Below, in pieces: positions 24,750 through 35,745 of a stretch of 64,000 nt of DNA (positions are counted from its first letter, which is position 1; each line of letters opens with the position of its first letter). This DNA comes from Neoscytalidium dimidiatum. Taxonomy: Eukaryota; Ascomycota; Dothideomycetes; Botryosphaeriales; Botryosphaeriaceae. The position numbers were made by a program, and so were the translations under genes. Under the pieces are notes generated by a model. It was not told where the DNA came from. It did not search any database and was given only the letters and a program-made list of their open reading frames with translations. The stretch covers positions 1,550,001 through 1,614,000 of the forward strand of contig CM074698.1 in assembly GCA_037367355.1 (NCBI GenBank). The letters run 5' to 3'.

Positions 24750-25342
24750 GATGATGGTGGGTGTAAGAGCTGTAGCACTGGTGATTAGGGCTAGCGTCAG
24801 GGTAGCTGGCGGGGTAGACGCACTGTGTATATAGAAGAGGGGGCTTTGTAAGGATGGCGCGGGCAGTTGTTGGAGGGCTTTGGGGACTGTGTCGAGGGGG
24901 GGAGTTGGCTTCTACTGGCGTAGAATGGCGTGCTGCTGAGTTAATAAATAGGGCTTCGGTGCCGGCACGATGAGACGGAGTAGAGGACAGCGTTACAAAT
25001 CCACATCCACCACATGAGGCTCGGCCTCAGGCCTCACGCAGCTGCTTCGCTTGTACGCGGTGCCTGCATGATCTCCACCGTGAAACTTGCTCATGTCACA
25101 GCGCTGCTGGTCCGCCTCGCCCCGCGTTGGCTCGCGACCAGCGGTTTATCGGGTTGATTGGCGACGGCGCACGCGCTGGGCCGAGGAGCGGGCAGGGCGC
25201 AAACGTCACTGCGGCCCAGGGCAAGCGAGTCGCGGGGCTCCTCGGTGCTCTGCTTTCTGCAATGCGCGGCAATCTACAAGCGCTTAAACTGTAAACACGC
25301 CTCCACACCAGCTCCCGCGCCCTTCTAGGGCCTACCGTAACC
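24750..25342. promoter_or_regulatory. Divergent promoter region, ATX1 / palA
   Basis: 593-bp region shared by the copper chaperone and the pH-signalling gene. Frames across it are short. No individual regulatory site is strong enough to name. Confidence 0.4.
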
Positions 25343-28236
25343 ATGGCGTCGTGCGTAAGCTGCTTCGTGTGCTGCCCGCTCCATCGACTGACGTGCTCCT
25401 CCTAGCTACATCCTCCACCTGCCTTTCCGCCGCACTCACTCCATCACGCTGTCCGACGCCATCAAGCAGTACATCTCAAGCAAGTATGACCAACACCCGG
25501 ATATGTTCACTCAGGATCTTGAGGACATAGACGGCTTGCGTTCCGGTGCCATTCACGCCGTCGAACCCCACCAGAGCGGCATCCGCAAGCTGCAAGCATA
25601 CGCGGCCCAGCTGGTCTGGATCGGCGGGAAATTTCCGGTCGACGTAGGTGGATATTTGGATACGATGGACCGACAACTAGCTGACAGGAGCGCGTGCTGT
25701 TGCAGATAGGTGTGGATTTCTCCTGGTTCCCCGCTTTGGGTTACAATGTTCAACGGCCCGGTATGTTCTACGGTCTGCCTTCATGCGGCGCGCCGGCGAG
25801 GCTGACACACGGGAGCAACAGTGACGGAGAACAACATACGCTTCGAGTTGGCCAATGTGCTGTTCAACCTTGCTGCCATGTACTCGCAGCTGGCAACCTC
25901 CACAAATAGGACCACTTCCGATGGGCTGAAACTTGCCTGCAACTATTTTTGCCTCGCTGCCGGTGTCCTGTCCCATCTCAAAATTAATGTCATTCCCGAC
26001 ATGCGCTCTAGCCCGCCGGAGGATATGGACACTGTGACTCTAGAAAGCCTGGAACACTTGATGCTTGCACAGGCACAGGAATGCTTCTGGCAGAAAGCTG
26101 TAAAGGACGGGCTGAAAGATGCCTCTATATCTAAGCTTGCTGCCAAAGTATCCGATCTGTATTCCGATGCCAGTGACTGGGGAATCAAATCGGATGCGGT
26201 GAGCAGTGAGTGGATACACCATATGAGCGCAAAGCATCATCATTTTGCTGCAGCTGCACAGTACAGAGCCGCTCGTGATTGTCTGGAGAAGAGGAAGTAC
26301 GGCGAGGAGGTTGCGCGACTGAGGGACAGCTTGGTCTGCGCCAGTGAAGCGCTGAAAGAGGCGCGTTACATTAACAAAACAGTCCTGGGAGACCTGAGCG
26401 GACTGAAGAATCGGGTCACCGAAGACTTGAAGCGGGCTGAAAAAGACAACGACATGATTTACCTGCGTAAGTTCCGTGCTTTGACCAGGCCAGTTGTGGA
26501 AGTCGCCATTAATGGTTTTGGTTTACAGAGCCTGTTCCTCCGAAATCTGAACTGAAGACGCTGGATCGAGCCACTATGGTATCAGCGAAGGTCCCAAAGG
26601 AGGTATCAGAGCCTTTGTCTTTGCTCGGAGACAACAGCGACCTCGGACGACCCCTGTTCTCGAAACTTGTGCCGTACTCCGTCCACATTGCTGCAAGCAT
26701 CTATGCCGACCGCAGAGATCGCTTGGTAGCCAAGACGATCGACGAACTGGAGGGATTAACTGCGAGAATCCATGAGTATGCCTCACAGATAATGGGAGTG
26801 GTTGAAACGGGACACTAACAAGGGTCCCAGGGTACTCAAAAGCTTGAATCTTCCAGGGTCTCTGCAAGCCCTTGAAAAGCCATTGGGTCTGCCGCCTGGA
26901 CTTGTTTCACACGCAGAGGAAATACGCCAGCAAGACGGTCTTGATCGCTTGTATCGATCCATTGATGAGACGGAGAAGCTGAAAGAACAAGACAGAGCAG
27001 TATATCAGGAAGGCGTCGACCTCCTCCGTCAGGAGGCGGCTGAGGATGAGCGAGCCAGGAGAAAGTACGGAACGGACCGGTGGAGCCGCCCGCCATCCGC
27101 TGACGCAGCACCTAAACTTTACGCGCAAGTCAATGAGATCGATGGGTATCTCAAGTCGGCCGCCAACAGCGACCGGATTGTTCAGGGCAAGATCAAGGAC
27201 AGTGAAAACCACATCCGGCTACTTTCGGGCACCGATCATGACCTGGAGCAATTCGTGCCTAGCAGCCGGCGAGTTACTATGACGGCGGCCGTCGAACGAG
27301 AAGCGACAAACCTCAGGGGCTGCCTGAACGAGATCTCTAGGCTGGAGAATAGGCGAAAACGCAAAATCGAGGCGCTCAAAGCGAAGGCTCGGCAGGACGA
27401 CATTAGTAAGACGGATTGGTACGATGGCGCAGCAGAAAATCATCGAAGGCTAATTAAAACCCACAGACCCGGAGCTGCTCAAAGAAACCACTCGGCTCGA
27501 ACGGGAGTACCCGATGCAGAATATTGAGGCGGTGCAGTTCGAGGACCTCTTTGAGAAGCGTCTCCACAAGTATGATGTTGACAGCGACATGATTGCCGAT
27601 AAAGATCAGGAGCAACAGGCCATCGTCAAGCGCTTGGAGGACGCGAATGCGGCGTTCGTTGCTGCTCGCCGAGGAGATTCTTCGACACGGCAGCGCGAGC
27701 AAGCTCTCCAGCAGCTTGAGAACGCGTATTTCAAATACAAGGAAATCATCTCGAACCTAGACGTGGGACGCAAGTTCTATAACGACCTCGCCAAGATCTG
27801 CGGGAGGTTCAGAGACGACTGCCGGAACTTTGCTTATCAGCGGAGGGCAGAGGCCACGCAATTCGAGAGGCAAGTACAGCATTTCTCAGCAGGCTAGCAC
27901 TGGTCTATTGTTTCAGAGTGGCGTAGACTGACTCGGCGTGTGCACAGCGATCTCTCGACGGCAATGTCTTCGCTGCACCTGCAGCAAGCAAATGCGCTGC
28001 AAGAACAGCGGCAGGCGGACCAAGAGAAGCGCCCGTTCCCAGCGCCGGCGCACGCGGACCAGCCGGCGATACCGGCGCCGACGCCGACGCGGGCGTCGAT
28101 GGTGATGGGGCCTACTAATGGGATGTGGACTCCGGAGATGCCCATTCGGTTCGGGGCGGCGCAGAGCGGAGAGGGCCAGCCAGTGCAAGGGACGGACGCG
28201 CGGTGGGACCCGTCGAAGGGAATGAAGTTCGCGTGA
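25343..28236 (+). CDS. palA: pH-response regulator PalA/Rim20 (BRO1 domain)
   Basis: Adaptor of the ambient-pH (Pal/Rim) pathway; binds the ESCRT-III protein Vps32 through its BRO1 domain and the zinc-finger factor PacC/Rim101 through its V domain, promoting PacC processing at alkaline pH. Eight exons: 25343-25350, 25406-25643, 25706-25760, 25822-26466, 26529-26775, 26831-27405, 27467-27869 and 27948-28236; 2460 nt, 819 aa, matching known PalA length. The first exon is only 8 nt. The BRO1 domain (about residues 1-390) shows LPFRRTHSITLSDAI, ENNIRFELANVLFNLAAMYS and AAAQYRAA. The helical V domain follows (about 390-720), then a Pro/Ala-rich tail. The last intron (27870-27947) begins GCAAGT and ends CACAG, a GC-AG intron; using it keeps the frame into SDLSTAMSSLHLQQAN. 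Confidence 0.93.
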
Positions 28237-29708
28237 CGGGAGTAGAGTAGCGGAGCAGGCAGGTCGGGACGAGAGGGATGCGCGAGGGAGGTGGGCTCAG
28301 TCGGGACAAGCAGCACGATAGGGTTGTCGCGGCGGACGGCAGCGAGATCCGTGCAGGCGCGGTCGCACGTGTCGGGCGCGGGGCAGCAAGGCTGAAACGC
28401 GCGGGAGGGCCTCGTCGAGCTGGTTTGGAATGGCAGAATTGCGTAGACTGCAGGCTGTGAGTCTTGGTAATTGTTCGTTGGCGGTGCTAAGAATAGCTCG
28501 AAACACGCGCCGATCACCCGTGGCGGGCGCTGAGGGCTGGAGATTCGCTCGATAGACGACGGGAGCGCTGGATGCTGGCGGTGCCTGGCATGCAGCGGGT
28601 GCTGAGCTGTGAGTGGCCGGGCGGGGTGGCTGCCCTGGGAAGTGCGCCTTGAGAAGTGCCTTGCCAGAATTACCGCTGTGGCAGTGCTGCGCGTTTGAGG
28701 ACCGCGCAGCAGGCCGTCAGACCACGGCCAGCTGCAGCATTGCGTACCGGCCGCCCGGTCGCCCTGGCCCGGCGCTGGTGCTGAGGCGCTGGTACGTAGC
28801 TGGGGCGGGTGCTTTGAGCCCTCCGCAGGCGTCATTGGCCTGGCGGCCGTTGCGCTCCCGCTCGCGGTGGCCGCGCGCCCCAGGACTCCCGCGCCGGAGT
28901 GCAGGCTGGCAGGTAAGGTAGCGCATCCGCCCGTCCACCCATCCCTCCAAGAAGCGCTGTCCCGTGCACTCCGCCGCACCAGCCACGCATCTCGTCGCGG
29001 GGCGGAGCCAGACGCTGGCTTGTCGCGCGAGTCGGCCGGGTCCCTATCGCGCACCAGCGGTATCGTCTCTACCGCAACAACACCCCGACGGCCCGCGAGC
29101 TCAAAAGCACATAGAGATCTGCGCGCGCTGCCTGCCTTGCCCCAGCTCCTTCGCCGCTGCGTACAATAAGCAGTGTGGCCCGCCGCTCGGCCTAATTACT
29201 ACCCACTGCGCGCATATCTTACTCTCCAGCCCCCACACCCACAGCCCAACAAGGCACCGTTTCACGCTCTCTTGCCTCTGCTGCTGCGAGGCCTGCGCTG
29301 CGACCGCTCGCGCGCGCTCCCATCCGTCCCACGCCTGCGACCGCCTGCCCGCCTGCCAGCCGCGCTCGCGCTCCTCGCTCCTCGCTCCTATTTTGGGTGC
29401 CCCGCTGGCCGAAGCTTGCGCATCCTGCCCTAGCCGTCTTGGAGCGACCGCTTATATCGCATCGTCGCCAGTCACGACCACCCGCCTCCCACCGCAGCTG
29501 CTGCGCCCCCCCAGGCTGAGTCGCAAGGCCATCCTCACCCACAGTCGGCTCGACTGTCCTGCCCACGACCCAAGCACCCCCCGCCGCGCATAAGCTCGCG
29601 TCTAGCTGTGCGCAGCACCGCTCCCGCGTCCCGCGCCCGCCTCCTCCACGTCCTACGCCCATGGTCTGAGCGCGCGTGCAAGACTCCAGGAAAAGAAACA
29701 TCGACATC
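28237..29708. other. GC-rich intergenic / CRZ1 promoter and leader
   Basis: About 1.5 kb, very GC-rich, with a pyrimidine-rich stretch (29,210-29,660) before the CRZ1 start that suggests a long 5' leader. Long frames on the minus strand (up to 386 codons) are low-complexity Arg/Ser/Pro and overlap the end of palA; they are not accepted as genes. Confidence 0.5.
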
Positions 29709-31973
29709 ATGGACAACCCGCGCCGCGACCGCTCGCCCTCCCAGGGCCATCAGCCTCATATAAGCCCGCACACCTCCCCGTCGCCCCATCAGAGCTACCA
29801 GAACATCGCCGGTCTCGGTCTCGACGCCAACTCGCTGACGCCCGACAACAGCGCCTTCGCGTCAACAACCTTCGACTCCTCCAACACCGGCCAGGGCTAC
29901 CTGTCGCCCACCCACCAGCAGCAATTCTCCAGCCAGTCCGACATCACCAACCACACCTTCCTCCAGGCTCAGGGCTTGCCTTCAAACCAGCCCAGCCCCC
30001 AGTTCGGTGCCCAAGGCAACAACATTTACTCCCAGGACCTCTTCACCACTGGCGCCGACAATCAAGCCTTTGATGCACAGTTCCTGACAAGCGGCACCGG
30101 CAACCAGGGCTCCTCTGTAGACCCTTCCGTCTTCCTCGATCCCCAGCTGCAAGACCATTCCATTGATCCGTCGAGTCTTATGAACCACCAGATGTCTGCC
30201 ACCGCCCATTCCCCTACCCCGCCCCACCTTCTGCAGGCCGACATGTCGCGCCACGCCAGCGCGAGCCCTCACGCATCGCCGAGCATAAATCAGGGTGGAT
30301 TCCATTCGGCGGGACATTCTAGGCAGCAGTCGCTGGATCCCAGCACTGCGTACGGGCAGGGACATGGTGGCGATTGGAATGGCATGTCTTTCAGAGGTCA
30401 CCGGCGAGCACCCTCCGATACCTACTCGGACGTGTCCTCGAACCACCCGTCGCCTTACTTAGGGAATAATGACAGCTTTGACCATGACAACCCCTCGCCT
30501 TTGCTCGGCGCCACCCAGGACAACTCCATGTTTCAGGAGGTCTTGAACTTTGGTCAGTTCTCGTTGTCCGACAACCATAGTCAGGCCGGAATCACTCCTG
30601 GACACAGCCCGCACATCTCTCCCCGCCTCGCGCCTCAGCAGCAGAACTTGCCTCCGTTCACGGCGTCAAATAACTACGGCCTTACGCCTGTAATGAGCAA
30701 CCAGCCCGTCAGCCAGTCAGGCATGGACATGTTTCCGGGCAGCGGTCAGGAACCATTTCCGGCTCTGAACCAGGAATACGGCGCGTCGGATCAGATGTCT
30801 CCGCCGGAGATTAACATCGATTTTGCTCCGCCGTCGCGACAACAGAGCTTTGAGCCTCCCAAGCCAGAGGGCTCCGAGAATGCGCTGAGCCCGCCGAACA
30901 GGAGTCTTTCGCGCAATCGCATGCGCGCAAGATCTGATCCATTCAGCAGCGCTAGTACGCGCGCGTCCACCCCAGCCAGCGGCAACACATCTGATCCCTC
31001 AGCTTCGCTACACCCTAATACTGCCAAGCTGCCGGCCTCGCGCTCCTCCTCTCCACATGGTCTGAACAGATCTTCGCGGCGGTCTTCGACGTCCAGCATT
31101 CCCCACCGCGATTACATGCTTGGTCTTGCTGATCCAAATCGGCCGAACCCGAATAATCCTTCTTCAACTACGTCCAGTCCAGGTGCTAGTTCTGATCATG
31201 TCGTCAACCCAAGCCCCGGCGGATCCAAGCGCACTCAGAAGCATCCAGCGACTTTTCAGTGCAGCTTGTGTCCGAAACGCTTCACTCGCGCATACAATCT
31301 CCGCTCCCACTTGCGTACGCACACGGATGAGCGTCCATTTGTATGTAGCGTTTGCGGTAAGGCATTTGCACGTCAACACGATAGGAAAAGACACGAAGGT
31401 TTGCATAGCGGCGAGAAGAAATTCGTTTGCCGGGGCGTTTTGAAGGATGGCAATGGATGGGGCTGCGGGCGCCGATTTGCTCGTGCCGATGCTCTGGGAA
31501 GGCATTTCAGGAGCGAGGCTGGTCGCGTTTGCATCCGTCCTTTGCTAGAGGAAGAAGCCGCCGAGAAGGGCTGGGATCTTCCAGGAGTGTCCAGTCCACC
31601 GCAACAACAGACAGCGCAGCCGATGGATCAAATGAACCCGCTTGGAGCACCGCAACAGGGCTTGGGCATGATGATGCCACAGCATCCGCAGAGCGCGCCG
31701 TTCGATCCGTTCGCTCAGCAACAGCCGCCTACGGGCTTCAATCCTGGTATGGGTGGCGGCATGAGTTTTGGTCTTCCTCAGGCACTCCTGCAACAATATC
31801 CTGCACTTGCAGGGATTCAATGGGACGCCTTGCCGCCTGCGAACAATAACGAGGATCTGGTGGAAGACGATGCGATCAGTGGACGAAGCTCTTTCGATGC
31901 AAGCTCAGGCGGTGAGATGTTCGAGGAAGGCGCTGAATGGGGACAGGCTGTCAGTGACTACGAGGGCAGATAA
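29709..31973 (+). CDS. CRZ1: Calcineurin-responsive zinc-finger factor CrzA/Crz1
   Basis: Transcription factor dephosphorylated by calcineurin and moved to the nucleus to activate calcium, cell-wall and stress genes. Single exon; the ATG at 29709 gives 754 aa. An upstream GTG at 29676 is in frame, but I prefer the ATG. The N-terminal ~500 residues are Gln/Ser/Pro-rich and disordered with serine-rich (SRR-like) stretches. A PxIxIT-like calcineurin-docking motif, PEINID, lies at about residue 366. DNA-binding region: C2H2 finger 1 [19 protein letters not shown] (from about 516), finger 2 [19 protein letters not shown], and a third, wider [17 protein letters not shown] finger ending ADALGRHF, the arrangement typical of fungal CrzA. 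The tail is Gln/Met/Pro-rich with an acidic end. No introns seen. Confidence 0.92.
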   Translation: MDNPRRDRSPSQGHQPHISPHTSPSPHQSYQNIAGLGLDANSLTPDNSAFASTTFDSSNTGQGYLSPTHQQQFSSQSDITNHTFLQAQGLPSNQPSPQFGAQGNNIYSQDLFTTGADNQAFDAQFLTSGTGNQGSSVDPSVFLDPQLQDHSIDPSSLMNHQMSATAHSPTPPHLLQADMSRHASASPHASPSINQGGFHSAGHSRQQSLDPSTAYGQGHGGDWNGMSFRGHRRAPSDTYSDVSSNHPSPYLGNNDSFDHDNPSPLLGATQDNSMFQEVLNFGQFSLSDNHSQAGITPGHSPHISPRLAPQQQNLPPFTASNNYGLTPVMSNQPVSQSGMDMFPGSGQEPFPALNQEYGASDQMSPPEINIDFAPPSRQQSFEPPKPEGSENALSPPNRSLSRNRMRARSDPFSSASTRASTPASGNTSDPSASLHPNTAKLPASRSSSPHGLNRSSRRSSTSSIPHRDYMLGLADPNRPNPNNPSSTTSSPGASSDHVVNPSPGGSKRTQKHPATFQCSLCPKRFTRAYNLRSHLRTHTDERPFVCSVCGKAFARQHDRKRHEGLHSGEKKFVCRGVLKDGNGWGCGRRFARADALGRHFRSEAGRVCIRPLLEEEAAEKGWDLPGVSSPPQQQTAQPMDQMNPLGAPQQGLGMMMPQHPQSAPFDPFAQQQPPTGFNPGMGGGMSFGLPQALLQQYPALAGIQWDALPPANNNEDLVEDDAISGRSSFDASSGGEMFEEGAEWGQAVSDYEGR

Positions 31974-33503
31974 AGACGAGTAGGAGCAGACTATATATGT
32001 CTGAAGAAGCTCGTCCAGCCATGCTCAGCCACAGCAGACCAAGCTTTCAGGAATGCCGCCACTTTGGCGGACAGAGATCGACAGCACGGGCGGAACACGG
32101 ACTTTATGCACTGCCAGGTCACTCTTGAGGGTCCCGCCTTGTGTTGTCCCTGCTGCGCCGCATGGGCCACACCAACACCTTGGGGCTGAGCACTGACAGC
32201 CGGTTGCCCCATCATCTCACCCAGGCCCTCCTAGCCGCACGTAGGCACGGACGAGATGATAGAAATGGGATGGCAGTGCGTAGTGAGCAAGTAGTGGGCG
32301 CTTCGCTACTGTTCATTTTTGGCTCTTCCCACGCTTGATAGCGACGAGGCGTCAAGCAACAACTGGTTGGGCAATCTGGCGATGCTTTTTTGGCTCGTGC
32401 TTTCTGCTTCAACTTGTTCATGCAGCGTCCTTTTTCTTGGATTTACGCGCTTCCTTCGCTCGATAGATACCACATTGTTATGCGTCACTTATCCCCTTTC
32501 TACCCAATACCCCCATCCCTTTCTTTCACTTTGCTCTGCACGCATCTGGCGTCACCACCGAATCATGGGCATCCTCCGGCATATTTGCGTTGAAGCCGGC
32601 AGGAAGGATTAACGTATGGGCTTCCTTTATTTTGGTTTGTCTTGTCCTGAATTCTAGGCATCATGATGGCGGGCGTCACGAATCTAACGCGATTCTGCAT
32701 GCTCTGTTTATGGCCGGGTCTACTGCTACACGACTGGTCCTGTTCTGAATGAACGTTTACTCATGATAGACCCTTGGACACACTTTCACCATACGGTCTT
32801 GTCGTCTGTTCCTTTTGTTTGTCAGTCGCTGTTGATAGAGAAAGAGAAGAAAATGGAATGGAAACGCCTCTGTTCAAACATTTAATTTCCGCCCAGTGAA
32901 ATTCGGTAGCCTAGCCAAAGCGAAGGAGTCACGAATGAGAAGAGGGAGTACTTCTCACGCATCGTTTCCTGTTTACACCGATGCTAAGGATGGGCAGTTC
33001 CCCTGCAAGAAGGGCTAATTCAGTAGCGTGATTAAAAATCCCGAGATCTTACATGTTCATCCCAGACAGGCCATGATCACATTCGTTTGGCTTGGGAACG
33101 CAGGTCATCTTGTACAATCAAACAGGGCATTCTCCCTGGCGCCTCAGCCGTGGCTGTTTGCACCCATGCCACTCAATGGCTGATCTGCCGTCTCGCCGAG
33201 CCATGCATTCTCAATCTATCCTCCCTTTTCAAATGCATAGCGACCGTGTGCACCGCTGAGAACTGATCTTAGAATTCCAAAGCCATTGCCAATCTTCATT
33301 GACAACTTCCAGTTAATTGAATAAATCTCTTCCGCATCTTCATTGCACCGCTCCGATCATAACATGCATAGGGCCTACAAGTAAACCATGCGATCAAACT
33401 CTCTGCCAAACTGAATCTGTTTGCATCGTCTTATCAATCTCTCTTATCGTAATTCAACTGTTTGAGGTGCTGATTGTATCCAAAGATTTTGAGAAAACAA
33501 AAG
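31974..33503. other. Intergenic, no gene supported
   Basis: 1.5 kb between CRZ1 and the truncated GMC oxidoreductase. I looked specifically for the missing N-terminal FAD-binding segment of the GMC enzyme (a GxGxxG-type motif) and do not see it on the plus strand. Only short frames are present. Confidence 0.5.
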
Positions 33504-35042
33504 ATGATGGCGAGATATCCACCGAATCCGAACAACGGATTTGATCAAACTTTCCAGACCTGGGATCCGACTGCTTATGGAGATGGGCCGCTGCAGCTCG
33601 GCTCTCAAGGTTACGTCCCAGAGACCAATCCGGCTTTCATACGCGCGTGCGAAGCGGCAAATATTTCCGTCGTCGACGAGCTGAATACAGGCGTCGGTGT
33701 TGATGTGAAGCAGGGAACAGGGCCACTGACAAGCAGATACCACCGAAGCTCTAGTTTTGACAGCTTTTATAGACAGGCGCAAAACCGTACCAACCTAGAT
33801 GTCCTATCTTATGCACACGTTAGCAAAATCTTCACAGATAACAGCACGGGCACTCAAGCTGCTTCCAGTGTTTCCTTTGTTGACCAGACCACCAATTTAG
33901 TTCACCGGGTAACGGCAAACAAGGAGGTAATTGTCAGCATGGGCGCTTTCAATTCTCCACAGTTGTTGATGGTCTCGGTAAGTATGGGCAGGATGACCTT
34001 TGCCGTTTCACCACGCTGATGTTCCTCAACAGGGTATTGGTCCTTCTGGTGTACTGGAAGAGTTTGGTATTACGCCGGTGCTGATAAACGAGAACATTGG
34101 AAACAAGTCAGTGCCCTGCGTTCTTCAGTGCCAGTAACCCGACTGACCCCTTTGATTCAGCATGGACGATCACAATGTCTTCAGCATCATGGCCTAAGTG
34201 CAGGAAGAGGCGCCAACAACCTCAATGTCTTCCACCGTCGCAAACCTCCAAGAAGCTCAGACGCTCTTCTACGAGAACGTAAACGGTCCGTACACCGCTC
34301 CTTCTGGTATCATGAACGGCTTCCAGGAACTCTCGACCGAAGAGCTCGTGTCCATCGGTGCACAGGAGATCGTCAGCCACGGCCTCGTCAACCAATCTTA
34401 TATCGAATGCCTTTACGAGTCTGTCTGGTATCCCTGGATCCCGACTCCGTACTACGCGTCTCGAAACAACGAGTCGTACATTTACCTGCCCGCGTCGAGT
34501 ATAGTTGCCTTGTCCCGCGGCAACGTTACCCTGCGGTCGAGCTCAATGTCCGACGCTCCGGTCATCAACCCCAATGTAAGTTGGGAAGAAAAGAGCATTC
34601 TCCTCAAATGGTATCCGGAACAGTCATTAATTGAGATTGGCGATACTAGTACTATTCCGACCCCACAGACCGCATCATCGCCATTCAAGCCTTCAAGTAC
34701 TTCCGCAAGATCCTCGCGCACCCGGAGCTCTCGCGGTACACCATCGGCGCCTTCAACGGCGAGGTCAGTCCGGGACCCTCCGTCGCGGATGACGACGACG
34801 ACGATGCCATCTTCGCGTACATCAAGACGAACACCATGCCTAACTGGCACGCGTCCGGGACCAACCAGTTGCGCGGGCGGGAGGAGGAGGACGGTGTGGT
34901 GGACTCCCGCTTGAGGGTGTACGGCATCGATCAGTTGCACGTGACTGACTGCAGCTTCATCCATGAGCTGCCGGATGCTAACATTCTGGCGTCGGTATAC
35001 ATGCTTGCGGAGAAGGGTGCGGAGATTATCAGGGAGGATTAG
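33504..35042 (+). pseudogene. GMC oxidoreductase, 5'-truncated with nonsense codon
   Basis: Remnant of a FAD-dependent glucose-methanol-choline family oxidoreductase (alcohol or aryl-alcohol oxidase type). Homologous parts read as exons 33504-33977, 34033-34106, 34161-34575 and 34650-35042, all in one phase-consistent frame (1356 nt). Visible blocks: EVIVSMGAFNSPQLLMVSGIG (second GMC signature), NMDDHNVF, INPN joined to YYSDPTDRIIAIQAFKYF, then NWHASGTNQL with the catalytic-His region and HELPDANILASVYMLAEK at the C-terminus. Two defects: the N-terminal Rossmann segment (GxGxxG and about 130 residues) is absent, and codon TAA at 34195-34197 interrupts the third exon. The stop could derive from CAA by a C-to-T change in a CpA context, as RIP would cause. 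Probably non-functional. Confidence 0.75.
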
Positions 35043-35745
35043 GGTGACATGGGATATCGGTACAAGACGTGATCGTGAATAAACTTTTGCCTGGGATTCG
35101 TCGTCTGGTCCATGGTATTATTTTTTTTTCCTCTGGCTCGAGTGAGTTGTATGCCTGAAAACGAAAGTTGCTGATATGAAGTGGCTCCGCACGAGGTTTG
35201 GTTCGGTAGCAACAAACGTAAAGTTCATACTTTTGGTACGGAAGTCATATCGCGCACTTTTATTCTGCCTGTATATGCTTGGCCTTGGGACTCATTTCTT
35301 AATAAGAGCACCTGTACGTTGGGTGTGATAGTTTAAAATGAAGCATTCAGCTCTGGTCGGCGGGTAGTCAAGGAATTTATGGTGCGGCCTTGAGGTTGTA
35401 TGCTCGGACGACCCATCGGAAATTACAGGTCTCATCGGAGACAAAGTAATCGATACGCCACACAAGTCCTTGCATTGCTGACTCTGCGCTTGTATTTTTG
35501 AGACTTGAATGGAGCAAGGTAGGTAAGCACCGACATACTTCGCTACCATGCCGTCCCGCGGGATCGGCTTTTTCCTGCCGACTGCGGGGCCCCGTTATCT
35601 CGTAATTCGCAAATCTCATAGAGCCTTCAACGGTCTCCGCCGAGTATCAAGTAGAATAGCTACAACTTGGTCTACTTGCGACTCTACCACTTTTGGCTCC
35701 TCGCCTTAGAAAATTCTTTGGGGAACGGCTTAACAGCGTTACACG
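35043..35745. other. Intergenic, no gene supported
   Basis: Spacer between the GMC remnant and the aldo-keto reductase; a run of T near 35,119-35,128 and short frames only. Confidence 0.45.

Noticed and set aside
27894..29054. 386-codon minus-strand frame downstream of palA
   Set aside because: GC-rich artefact: Arg/Ser/Pro/Ala low complexity, overlaps the last palA exon and several other open frames.
29676..29708. Upstream extension of CRZ1 from a GTG codon
   Set aside because: No ATG; the ATG at 29709 is adequate and nuclear fungal genes rarely start at GTG.
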